In this document: piece after piece, positions 7,895-15,376 of the stretch | How the letters are laid out: the number at the start of each line of letters is the position of its first letter | Position numbering within the stretch: the first letter of the stretch is position 1 | Notes under the pieces: model-generated | Seen by the model: only the letters and a program-made list of their open reading frames with translations | Databases searched by the model: none | Told to the model about the DNA's origin: nothing | Assembly (NCBI RefSeq): GCF_020829495.1 | Contig: NZ_JAIVFQ010000073.1 | Span: 1 to 34,363, forward strand | Length of the DNA: 34,363 nucleotides | Direction: 5' to 3' | DNA from: Nostoc favosum CHAB5714 | GTDB taxonomy: Bacteria; Cyanobacteriota; Cyanobacteriia; Cyanobacteriales; Nostocaceae | Position numbers and translations under genes: made by a program

Positions 7895-8371
7895 ATGGCT
7901 GTTTCACATAAATATACTGTTCTTGCTTGTGTTAGCCTAAGCATTGCTTTATTCATTACTAGTTGCAGCGAAAATAAAGTCTCCCAGTGCCAGCGACTGA
8001 TTCGAGTTGTGAATGCCGGAACTTCTCTGATTGATAAAAGTAAAGGAACGCAAGTGATCACCAGCATACAGTTATCTAAAGATTTAGAATTTGTGACTAA
8101 ATCGATTAAGGAACTGAATTTAAAAGATCCTAAGCTGAAAGAATTTCAAAGCGGTTTTGTCAAGATTTTTCAAAATCTTAGTCAAGCGGTAGCCATTGCA
8201 GGTAGGGCGCTTGGTGCAACCAAAACAGCAGATGCCTCGGCATCTGGTAAAGAAAAAATCCAAAAGGCGAGAGCCGAAATTGACTCAGCACTGACAACAG
8301 CTACAACACTTGGCAAGCAGTCGGATACGTTAGTCAATCAGATGAATAAATACTGTAGCCAGCCAGAATAA
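7895..8371 (+). CDS. Small secreted lipoprotein, family not recognised
   Basis: 158 aa. The start at ATG 7895 gives a classic lipoprotein signal peptide: MAVSHKY, a hydrophobic stretch, then lipobox FITSC with the lipidated Cys. The in-frame ATG at 7814 would add 27 residues encoded partly by a tandem repeat and is rejected. The mature part has one more Cys pair (C at the SQCQ segment and near the end, YCSQ), which could form a disulfide. It is mostly helical with Ala/Lys/Thr-rich segments (residues about 105-145) and resembles cyanobacterial hypothetical lipoproteins. No enzyme motif is visible. Probably anchored in the periplasm or outer membrane. Confidence 0.7.
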   Translation: MAVSHKYTVLACVSLSIALFITSCSENKVSQCQRLIRVVNAGTSLIDKSKGTQVITSIQLSKDLEFVTKSIKELNLKDPKLKEFQSGFVKIFQNLSQAVAIAGRALGATKTADASASGKEKIQKARAEIDSALTTATTLGKQSDTLVNQMNKYCSQPE

Positions 8372-8930
8372 TCTAATTTGGCACATCGGTTATTCTCCTC
8401 ATCTTCCCCACTCTCGCAACGATAGTTGATGGTGGCGCTTCCTCAACACCTACAACATACACATCTGGCTGGGTCTAATTCTCCATCACTTTCCTCTGCC
8501 TCCAGCCTCCTTCAATTAACATTGGCAAAAACTTTAGGATCCTTCTGGAACTCTAGCAGGGCAAAATGAAATCAATATAATAGCTAGGACAGGAGCAACA
8601 TTCCCATAAAAAAAGTCTACAAAAAGGTATTCAGCAGCATTTTTGCCGCTCAGACTTTCTTTGTGTGGTAGATTTTACCCTGATGATTTTCTGGCTATAC
8701 TAGTGATTTCAGCTGATTGATAAATTTATCCCCCAGTATGAAAGACATAAAACTCTAAATTTCAGACATATAAGTGTGCATTTCCTTTTAAGTGACACAA
8801 AAGCCTTGTTTGGTCTTGGAGTAAATAAATTTCCTTGGGGGTACAAAAATTTTATCAGTCAATCACTGAGGTTAACACTAACACTACAGAGTGAATCTAG
8901 ATCAATCAAACGTCTTCTGAGTTAGCACCT
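8372..8930. other. 559-nt spacer with one long hairpin
   Basis: No coding sequence is credible on either strand. The only structure found is the composite hairpin at 8612-8658. The AT-rich stretch before 8931 could hold the promoter of the DUF1361 gene, but no clear -35/-10 pair was identified. Confidence 0.55.
8612..8658. other. Composite stem-loop (AAAGTCT / AGACTTT with inner CAAAAA / TTTTTG)
   Basis: The outer arms AAAGTCT (8612-8618) and AGACTTT (8652-8658) enclose inner arms CAAAAA (8620-8625) and TTTTTG (8640-8645). Nested pairing over 47 nt is more than expected by chance. It lies about 240 nt after the lipoprotein gene, so it may be part of a small RNA or a distant terminator. The following sequence ctttg is not a strong U-tract. 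Confidence 0.35.
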
Positions 8931-9587
8931 ATGAAAGAAGAATTGATAGCCAGAGTTGTGCAGGTCTTACGAATTAATATGAGTTGGATGACTTGGAATT
9001 TATTTCTGGCTTTTATACCTTTAGCTTTGAGTGTGTGGCTATTTCGCTTTAGGCGTGGTGGCTCTTGGCTTTGGTGGCTAGGATTCTTAGTTTTCTATGC
9101 TTTCTTACCGAATGCACCATATTTGTTGACTGATGTAATTCACCTGATAGACGATATCCGCACGATTCAATCGGTGTGGATGATTACTTTAGTACTCATT
9201 CCTGTGTATTTGCTAGTAATTATCGGTGGATTTGAAGCTTATGTAATATCGTTAATTAATTGGGGTTACTACTTACATCGCATCGGTAAGAGCCAATGGA
9301 TTTGGCGCGTTGAGTTAATTACCCATTTTCTGTGCGCTATTGGTGTCTATTGGGGACGATTTTTGCGTTTTAACAGTTGGGATTTGATTACTCAACCCGA
9401 TGCCTTGCTTACCAAAGGGGTAGAAGAAATTCTAGGGAAACAACCCCTAGTAATTATTGCTATCACCTTTGTGGTACTTGCAGGTTTGTACTGGATTATG
9501 AAACGAGTAACTTTAGGTCTTAGCCAACGAGATAGTAAAATAGGCGTAAACCCAGGACGCGCAAACTCTAACACGCCAAATATTTGA
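8931..9587 (+). CDS. DUF1361 integral membrane protein
   Basis: 218 aa with about six membrane segments. The stretch FLPNAPYLLTDVIHLIDDI is the family hallmark, followed by HFLCAIGVYWGRFLRFNSWD. DUF1361 proteins are widespread in cyanobacteria and Firmicutes and have no established function. The conserved polar residues in the loops (N, D, H) hint at a ligand or metal but prove nothing. The C-terminal 20 residues are hydrophilic and variable. It stands alone; neighbours do not suggest a role. Confidence 0.85.
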   Translation: MKEELIARVVQVLRINMSWMTWNLFLAFIPLALSVWLFRFRRGGSWLWWLGFLVFYAFLPNAPYLLTDVIHLIDDIRTIQSVWMITLVLIPVYLLVIIGGFEAYVISLINWGYYLHRIGKSQWIWRVELITHFLCAIGVYWGRFLRFNSWDLITQPDALLTKGVEEILGKQPLVIIAITFVVLAGLYWIMKRVTLGLSQRDSKIGVNPGRANSNTPNI

Positions 9588-9815
9588 TGCTTGTGGCGAT
9601 TTTGGCTTTTAAAGTTGGGTTTTAATTAGTAATTCCCTTGATGAATATTGCCTATCAAAAGAAAGATGCAACTAAACCCTCCTTGAGGTGAAATAAATTC
9701 AGAAGCAAACGGTTGGACTTCAACCGCCACCATCTGAGAATAACGTCCTATCAGATCATTGAATATCAATGGTCTGCTCTGATGTATCTGGTCACGTTGA
9801 TAGGAGGAATATAAT

Positions 9816-10112
9816 ATGCAATTAATCTCTAGAGAGGAAATAAAGACATTAATAGAACAGCCATAAGGAAATTGTGTTTCAATTTATATGCCAACGCACC
9901 CAGCCGGGCCAGAAGTGCGACAAAACCCAATTCGCTTTAAAAATTTGGTCAGGGAAGCAGAGACTCGTTTAATTGATGCGGGTTTGAAACAGGAAGATGC
10001 GATCGCATTGTTGGAAAAATCCCAGGAAATTGATACCCAAGAGTTTTGGGAGCAAATGGGACAAGGGCTGGCTTACAGCAGAAATCATGTATTTGAACCA
10101 CATCTATCGTAG
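9816..10112 (+). pseudogene. Broken eRF1/host-attachment-like gene: ochre codon 17 and lost 3' part
   Basis: A good Shine-Dalgarno (TAGGAGG, 9801-9807) precedes ATG 9816, which reads MQLISREEIKTLIEQP, then TAA at 9864-9866, then continues in frame GNCVSIYMPTHPAGPEVRQN and on to EFWEQMGQG. This matches, from memory, the N-terminus of a cyanobacterial family related to bacterial archaeo-eukaryotic release-factor-like proteins (about 350-380 aa). The stop is one C-to-T change from CAA (Gln). Only about 95 codons remain. The frame ends at TAG 10110-10112, which lies inside the left end of the foldback element at 10109. The rest of the gene is not found in the window. An ATG at 9888 could still give a 74-aa peptide, but it is probably not functional. 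Confidence 0.75.
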
Positions 10113-10340
10113 GGGCTAAGCAATGCTCATTGGTGTCAACTTAAGCTCAAACGCTTATCCCATAGGCGTTTTACCCCACCCCTTAATCCCCTCCCCGTGA
10201 ACGGGGAGGGGAGATTTTGTCGCTAGACAAAAGCGGGGTGGGGTTGCGAGGGCATAATTAGTAATTGAGTGGACTTGATATAACGTCATTGCAAGGGTTT
10301 CACGTTAAGTTGACACCTATAAGCAATGCTGTGCCCCTAC
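10109..10340. mobile_element. MITE-like foldback element with 36-bp terminal inverted repeats
   Basis: The left end (10109-10144) and the complement of the right end (10305-10340) match at 31 of 36 positions. Both begin GTAGGGGC and finish with the 13-mer GGTGTCAACTTAA. The element is 232 bp, non-coding, and carries a folded three-arm structure inside (10174-10243). No target-site duplication was found (flanks ATCTATC and CGCGTGG). Its left end coincides with the truncation of the release-factor-like gene. A second copy of the right terminus lies exactly 100 bp further on (10411). Confidence 0.65.
10174..10243. repeat. Three-way-junction palindrome
   Basis: An outer stem CCCCACCCC (10174-10182) / GGGGTGGGG (10235-10243) encloses two hairpins. 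These are CCCCTCCCCGT / ACGGGGAGGGG (10188-10211, 11 bp) and TTTTGTC-gcta-GACAAAA (10215-10232, 7 bp). All stems are perfect. The folded shape suggests a repetitive extragenic element whose DNA or RNA structure matters. Confidence 0.75.
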
Positions 10341-10410
10341 CGCGTGGTCTATTTACCTAAAAATAGCTGTAAATTCCATACCCTTTTTGTGGTGGGCTGT
10401 ACTAAGGGGC

Positions 10411-10455
10411 TGACACCAATCAGCGTTACTGTGCCCCTACAAATGGTCTGTATTC
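10411..10455. repeat. Second copy of the foldback element's right terminus
   Basis: Matches 10311-10340 at 25 of 30 positions (TGACACC ... TGTGCCCCTAC), and both copies are followed within 5 nt by TGGTCT. The two copies are exactly 100 bp apart in direct orientation, suggesting tandem or sequential insertion of related elements. Confidence 0.65.
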
Positions 10456-10489
10456 CATGCAATTGAGAACCGCTATCAGCGATCGCTTT

Positions 10490-10678
10490 AACTTTAAGGC
10501 AAAATGTTGTAACTTTAAGCCAAAATGTTGTAGCTCTAAGGCAAAATGTTATAACTTTAAGCCAAAATGTTGTAACCTTAAGGCAAAATGTTATAACTTT
10601 AAGCCAAAATGTTGTAACCTTAAGGCAAAATGTTCTAGCTCTAAGGCAAAATGTTGTAACCTTAAGAGTCAACATTGT
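10490..10678 (+). repeat. Nine tandem 21-bp repeats (AACTTTAAGGCAAAATGTTGT type)
   Basis: Nine units of exactly 21 bp, the last degenerate. Alternate units in the first six carry AAGGC and AAGCC, giving a 42-bp super-period. Because 21 is divisible by 3, both strands stay open. The plus frame from ATG 10457 would encode 79 aa of heptads such as NFKAKCC/NFKPKCC, rich in Lys and Cys. In that frame all differences between units fall at first or second codon positions and none at third, which argues against selection on the peptide. No Shine-Dalgarno precedes 10457. I treat it as a non-coding satellite, but a Cys/Lys-rich peptide cannot be excluded. Confidence 0.8.
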
Positions 10679-10742
10679 AACATTGATGACTTTTGAACAG
10701 GTTGCAACGATTAACCCTTAACGGATTCAAGTCTAATGAACT

Positions 10743-10771
10743 ACCCAGACCTACTTCGTAGAGGTCTGGGT
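10743..10771 (-). other. 10-bp hairpin spanning the tnpB stop codon (right-end / omega-RNA candidate)
   Basis: ACCCAGACCT (10743-10752) and AGGTCTGGGT (10762-10771) are perfectly complementary, with an apical AC/GT pair and bulged AG. The tnpB stop (10751-10753 on the minus strand) lies inside it. In IS200/IS605-group elements the 3' end of tnpB and the right-end hairpin overlap and form the guide-RNA scaffold, so this fits the expected right end. The exact element boundary was not identified. Confidence 0.5.
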
Positions 10772-11491
10772 TTCTGCGCCCAGACCAGTAGACCCGGATT
10801 TTTGACGCTTCTTCGCCCCTAGTTGCTTCATACTTCCAGCTTGTTTGCGGGTACGTGAAGTAGAGCTAGGCGACTCTGCGTCTACGAGGCTAGTTCCTAA
10901 CCCCGGCAGTGTTCCCTTAGCCCAGTAAAGCATTACTTCAGCAGCGGCGATATCTCGGTCTTGAACATATCCACAAACACCACACTCGTGAACTCTAATA
11001 TCGAGTGTTTTCTTCTGCTGATTTCCGCATTTTGGACAGGTTTGACTCGGTTTTACCTGACGGGTTGGAACCTCTACGAATACACCACCAATCTGTTCTG
11101 TTTTGTATTTGATGGTACTGCGTAGCATTCCAAATCCTATATCAAGAATGGATTTGTTTAGACCCGCTTTCTGTTTGTGCGAAGAGCCTTTTTTAGCTCT
11201 ACTGGTCATGTTCTTGACTTCTAGCTTTTCGGTTGCAACGAAGCTATTACCGCTTACAATTTCTGCTGCAACTTGATGCACCCAATTTTGACGTTGTAAG
11301 CCAACTTTTCGAGTTAGTTTACTAACCTTGGATTGGGCTTTTCTCCATCTTCTAGAAGCCTTGGTTTTCTTGTTTTTATTTGGCGCTTGCTTCCGTCTTT
11401 TCTCCTTAGAAGCTTTTTTGATTTGATATCCAGCATTTCTCAAAAATTTTGGGGCATCAATTTCGATATATTGGGGGGAAATCGAGTAAGT
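10751..11491 (-). pseudogene. tnpB: 5'-truncated TnpB (IS200/IS605-group RNA-guided nuclease)
   Basis: The frame runs from a TAA at 11492-11494 to TAG at 10751 without an ATG in front of the homologous part; TTG 11443 is only a formal start. Present: the RuvC-II Glu region (FVATEKLEVKNM), NKSILDIGFGMLRSTIKYK, VKPSQTCPKCG, a second Cys pair HECGVCG, and the RuvC-III Asp motif QDRDIAAAEVML. The N-terminal roughly 160-170 residues, including the RuvC-I Asp (G-x-D-x-G), are missing. The break falls beside a CCCTCCCC/GGGGAGGG palindrome (11497). It cannot be an active nuclease. Upstream no tnpA is seen. The basic C-terminal tail is usual for cyanobacterial copies. Confidence 0.85.
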
Positions 11492-11496
11492 TTACT

Positions 11497-11519
11497 CCCT
11501 CCCCTTAATAAGGGGAGGG
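11497..11519. repeat. Palindrome CCCTCCCC-ttaataa-GGGGAGGG
   Basis: Perfect 8-bp arms with a 7-nt loop, followed by TTGGGGTGGGG. It is related to the CCCCTCCCC / CCCCACCCC arms of the structure at 10174-10243 and abuts the truncated 5' end of tnpB, so it may have been inserted there or marked the deletion endpoint. Confidence 0.7.
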
Positions 11520-11553
11520 TTGGGGTGGGGTTTTGAGGATTCATGCAAGAGGT

Positions 11554-13902
11554 CTAATGAAGTTCTCGTCGTGCTGCTGCTAAAATTATCCGTTGTTCAG
11601 CACGAGCGATCGCTTGATATGTTCGCTCGACTGCTTCCGGTTCAACAGAAATCGAAGTTATACCCCATTCCACTAACTTATCGATGATTTCTGGATAGAT
11701 GGCTGGTGCTTGACCGCAGATTGAACAAGGGATACCGGCACTTTTAGCCATTTGGATCAGTTGAGCGATCGCACTCATAACTGCCGGATGACGTTCATTA
11801 AATACTTTTCCTAGCTGTCCTTGCTCTCGATCCACTCCGAGCAATAATTGAGTCAAATCATTTGTACCAATAGAAATTCCGGCCGCACCTGCTTTGACAT
11901 ATTCTGGCAGTAAAAACAGGACGCTTGGCACTTCTGCCATCATCCACAATTGAAACTGTGACACCTCAGTTAAAAGAGCTTGCTCAACTTTACGACGGCA
12001 AAAGACAAATTCTTCCACAGTCCGCACAAAAGGCAACAGTAGATTTACATTACTGTAACCAGCTTGCTGTACACTCGCTAAAGCTTGCAGTTCTAACTCA
12101 AAGACTGCGGGATTTCGTAAATAGCTGAAAGTACCACGTTCACCCAACATCGATTGTGTTGAAGATTGTAAATTATCACTCAGTGATGGTAAATCCTGTG
12201 GCCAATCTAAAGAACGATAAAAAACTGGTCTTGGTGTAAAGGCACGGGCAAACTGCATAATCTGCTCAGACCATAGCTCTAACAATTCTGCTTGCCGCCC
12301 GCCTAAAATCCAACTATTAGGATGTTGCCCGGACAATATATTTAGTACCATCAATTCTGAGCGCAACAATCCCACTCCATCCACAGGAAAGCTTTGCACT
12401 TGTTCTATTAAACTGGACTGACTCAAGTTAACCAGCAGTTGAGTAGCAATCATAGGTAGATGAGAAGTAACAGGACGGGATGGGGAAATAGGGGGATGGA
12501 GAGGATTTTCTACCACTTTCCTCTTCTCCATCTCTCCCGCTCTCCCACTTTCCCCTTCTCCTGTGATCCGATAAACTTCTCCTCTGTCGCCATCGAGCAG
12601 CAGTTGTTCGCCAGTTTGGATTAAGGTTGTAGCAGATGTTGCGTTAACTACTGCTGCGATACCTAATTCTCTGGCAAGAATTGCAGCATGACTGGTTAAT
12701 CCGCCTTGTTCAGTAATAATACCACCAACTTGGTGCAGTAATGGTAACCAATCAGGTGCGATCGCTGTTATTACTAAAATCACTCCCTTGGGTAATTGTT
12801 CGGGTTTGTGTTGCGGATTAATAATTACTAGGGCAGTCGCCACAACACGTCCTCCTGCCGCCCCTATTCCCCTAATGAAGTGTCTGTGGTTGATTACAGA
12901 TTGGGGAGAACTAACTTGTGTTATGTAGAGCTTGCTAGATGTAGTTTGCCCAGCGATAGTCCATTTAATGGTAAAGCTTTTACCCAGTTCACTCACCAGT
13001 TGAGTTGCCAGAGCAATTATTTGTTGGATGTATTCTTCTTGTAAAGCGTACTGTTTTTGTTGGGCTTCCGGAATTAGGTAGGTACTTAGACAAGTATGAT
13101 CTGGTGTTAGGGCTGACTGGGATACAGGTTGCGAAAAAGCTCCAGGTGCTGCATCATCCACACCATAAGCGAGCATTTTATTGCCCAACTGCTGCTCAAG
13201 CACAATCCCGGTTGCCTGTTGAATGTAGTAAACATCTGGCTGGACTTCGCCAAGAGCGATCGCAATTCCTAATCCCCAAGTAGCTTCAATTTCCCACCCA
13301 GAGGAGTTGGCTTTCAGCAAGCCACTGGCGATCGCATTCTCAACAGGTTGAACTAAAACGGCTAAACTGATTTGTTGCAGGTTAATTCCTGCCCGTTGCC
13401 AATATAGTAGACTTCTAGCACGAAATATCTGGCTCCAGGTACGCTTTAGGGCAAAAGCGATCGCTTCTGGTTCGCACTGGCAAAACACCGACTCCAGCAA
13501 ACCAGATATATTCTTCATACTTGGAGTAGCATTTGATACTGCTAAGGTAGGTCGAAGAATCAAACAGCCAGTTTGCCATTCTCTAGCTGCTTGGAAAATT
13601 GTACTCACCCAATCCTCTGGCACAGTCGCAGTGAGAATTTCTTGGCGCAAGCGACCAGCTACCTGCTGAAGTTGACGCCAATTAGCTACATCTAGGTGTA
13701 ACGAAGAATGGGGTAAGTCAGCCACTAATGACTCTGAACTATTGAGATTTTCGAGAAATTGCCGCAAAATTTCTGCCGAAACGACAAAACCAGGCACCAC
13801 CGGATAGCCACGCTGCATGATTCTGCTCAAGTAAAACGCTTTGTCACCTACTTTGGCGCGGTCTTGTAGTTTAATTTGGTCTAGCCAGTAGAGTTTGTCC
13901 AC
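11554..13902 (-). CDS. PEP synthase / PPDK-like phosphotransfer protein
   Basis: 782 aa with the three-domain order of PEP synthase. The N-terminal ATP-grasp-like part (residues about 1-335) has GDKAFYLSRIMQRGYPVVPG. The phosphohistidine domain carries GGLTSHAAILARELGIAAVV (His405). The C-terminal TIM barrel has GVGLLRSEL, MLGERGTFSYLRNP and CSICGQAP (Cys729). The usual ATP-grasp segment VRSSATAEDLP is degenerate here (LRPTLAVSNATPS), so ATP use is doubtful while phosphotransfer residues persist. A low-complexity linker at about residues 445-480 is encoded by purine-rich repeat DNA (12465-12570). The start is GTG 13902. Genuine PpsA makes PEP from pyruvate and ATP; this could be a divergent paralog with another partner. 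Confidence 0.75.
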   Translation of the reverse strand: MDKLYWLDQIKLQDRAKVGDKAFYLSRIMQRGYPVVPGFVVSAEILRQFLENLNSSESLVADLPHSSLHLDVANWRQLQQVAGRLRQEILTATVPEDWVSTIFQAAREWQTGCLILRPTLAVSNATPSMKNISGLLESVFCQCEPEAIAFALKRTWSQIFRARSLLYWQRAGINLQQISLAVLVQPVENAIASGLLKANSSGWEIEATWGLGIAIALGEVQPDVYYIQQATGIVLEQQLGNKMLAYGVDDAAPGAFSQPVSQSALTPDHTCLSTYLIPEAQQKQYALQEEYIQQIIALATQLVSELGKSFTIKWTIAGQTTSSKLYITQVSSPQSVINHRHFIRGIGAAGGRVVATALVIINPQHKPEQLPKGVILVITAIAPDWLPLLHQVGGIITEQGGLTSHAAILARELGIAAVVNATSATTLIQTGEQLLLDGDRGEVYRITGEGESGRAGEMEKRKVVENPLHPPISPSRPVTSHLPMIATQLLVNLSQSSLIEQVQSFPVDGVGLLRSELMVLNILSGQHPNSWILGGRQAELLELWSEQIMQFARAFTPRPVFYRSLDWPQDLPSLSDNLQSSTQSMLGERGTFSYLRNPAVFELELQALASVQQAGYSNVNLLLPFVRTVEEFVFCRRKVEQALLTEVSQFQLWMMAEVPSVLFLLPEYVKAGAAGISIGTNDLTQLLLGVDREQGQLGKVFNERHPAVMSAIAQLIQMAKSAGIPCSICGQAPAIYPEIIDKLVEWGITSISVEPEAVERTYQAIARAEQRIILAAARRELH

Positions 13903-14700
13903 TCAATTTGTTAGTTGTCAGTTATCTATTTGTAGCCATAGCCATTTCCTCTTAGTACGTTATCAGCCGGAAATCCACTGACTCCCTACTAAAAGAGGAG
14001 TTTCCAGCATTTACGTTTAATTTGCCGACCTTATTAGTGGTTAATTGCCAGTTACACGATGTATTGCTGTAATTCAACTCCTTTGTAATTCAAATATTTT
14101 CCTTCATTTAGCCTCTCTTCCCTACAATCGGGGGTTTAGTTGTTTGAGTGAGTTGTAGATGGCGGTATTATATTTAATTATTGAGTGTATGGGTTAAATC
14201 TAGCAATTTAAGGTAGAATTTTATAGTTTCGTCATTTTAAATAGTTAAAAATCCTATTTAATAAACTTAAAATTTATTTTTGAACAAAATAATATCTTCT
14301 TGGTAAATAATCCTAAGAAGGTAAGAGATTAAGTCGTACCAAAAAAGTATTCCCGAATTGATAGAATCCAAATATGATATAGGCTATTAAATTGCAGTCG
14401 TTGAATTAGACTCCATCAATAAAAGATTAAAATATTTTTGCACTATTTTTGTAAAAATATTAATAATTAACCTAGTACAGGTCGGCGGAAATAAACCTAA
14501 TATTTTATTACAGCCAGAAAGCCCAAAATTAAAGTGTGCGTGACTTTTGACTTCCGCCTTGCGGTACTAGTAGCTGTGGCGAAAGTTTGTCTACCTTTAA
14601 CAATGGGATTTTGCTCGAAGTCTTGTTAATTTATATGTATAGTACCTAGATTTATGCCGTGCTGTACTAATATATAAAATTCTCTACACCAGACTAAGCA
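13903..14700. other. About 800-nt AT-rich spacer between divergent genes
   Basis: No gene is supported on either strand. It should contain the divergent promoters of the PEP-synthase-like gene and the mgtC-like gene. A small CCGC-ctt-GCGG hairpin (14554-14564) is the only structure noted. No magnesium riboswitch could be recognised before the mgtC-like gene. Confidence 0.55.
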
Positions 14701-15159
14701 TTGTCAAACACTTACTATCTTGCAACTAATGATTGGCTAAATATCAGCTTCAGGCTGTGCCTTGCATTGCTTATTGGAGCAATTATCGGCTTAGAACGCC
14801 AAATTAGACGTAAACCAGCCGGTTTAAGAACTCACATGCTGGCGAGTTTAGGTTCAGCTGTGTTTACTCTCATAATTATGCAAACAGATGGGTCACAGTT
14901 CAGTCGTGATGCACTTAGCCGCGTGATTCAGGGGATTGCAGCCGGTGTAGGATTTCTCGGTGCTGGAGAAATTGTGCGCCAATCTTCTCAAGAATCACAG
15001 CGACTTGAAATTCACGGACTCACATCAGCAGCAGCTATTTGGGTTTCGGCTGCTTTAGGAATTGCTGCTGGCTGTGGTTTGTGGCAGTTAGCATTAATCG
15101 GTGGTTTGCTGACTTTTTTGGTTCTCACCGTTTTTAAAAGGTTAGAAAAACGTGATTAG
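14701..15159 (+). CDS. MgtC/SapB family membrane protein
   Basis: 152 aa with four to five hydrophobic segments. Family signatures: LLIGAIIGLERQIRRKPAGLRTHMLASLGSA in two overlapping parts, then GIAAGVGFLGAGEI and GLTSAAAIWVSAALGIAAGCG. It corresponds to the N-terminal membrane domain only; the C-terminal ACT-like domain of MgtC is absent, as in many SapB-type members. MgtC proteins modulate the F-ATPase and adaptation to low Mg2+, but members of this short type are mostly uncharacterised. The start is TTG 14701; there is no better start that keeps the first helix, and the Shine-Dalgarno is weak. Confidence 0.85.
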   Translation: MSNTYYLATNDWLNISFRLCLALLIGAIIGLERQIRRKPAGLRTHMLASLGSAVFTLIIMQTDGSQFSRDALSRVIQGIAAGVGFLGAGEIVRQSSQESQRLEIHGLTSAAAIWVSAALGIAAGCGLWQLALIGGLLTFLVLTVFKRLEKRD

Positions 15160-15229
15160 CGCTGTTTTATGACTCTCACGAGATAAAAATCAGAAACCTT
15201 TTTTGTGATTAGTTTTTATAAATCTAGCC

Positions 15230-15328
15230 GTAGGTTGGGTTGAGGAACGAAACCCAACACCAAGAATCCTTGATTTTGTTGGGTTTAACTTTGTACCCCT
15301 ACGGGGATCTTGCTACAACCCAACCTAC
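15230..15328. repeat. 99-bp nested inverted repeat (GTAGGTTGGGTTG ends)
   Basis: The outer arms GTAGGTTGGGTTG (15230-15242) and CAACCCAACCTAC (15316-15328) are perfect over 13 bp. An inner pair GAAACCCAACA / TGTTGGGTTT lies within. The arms also share AACCCAAC with the inner pair, so alternative foldings are possible. This is a known style of cyanobacterial dispersed repeat. It lies between the convergent mgtC-like and recF genes. No target duplication is visible. Confidence 0.75.
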
Positions 15329-15376
15329 AAATATTTTATTTTTTCAGAGTAATAAAAGAGCGTTAGTCACAAATGA

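Noticed and set aside
10349..10675. 108-aa minus-strand frame across the 21-bp array
   Set aside because: It is open only because the unit length is divisible by three; it has no Shine-Dalgarno and no similarity.
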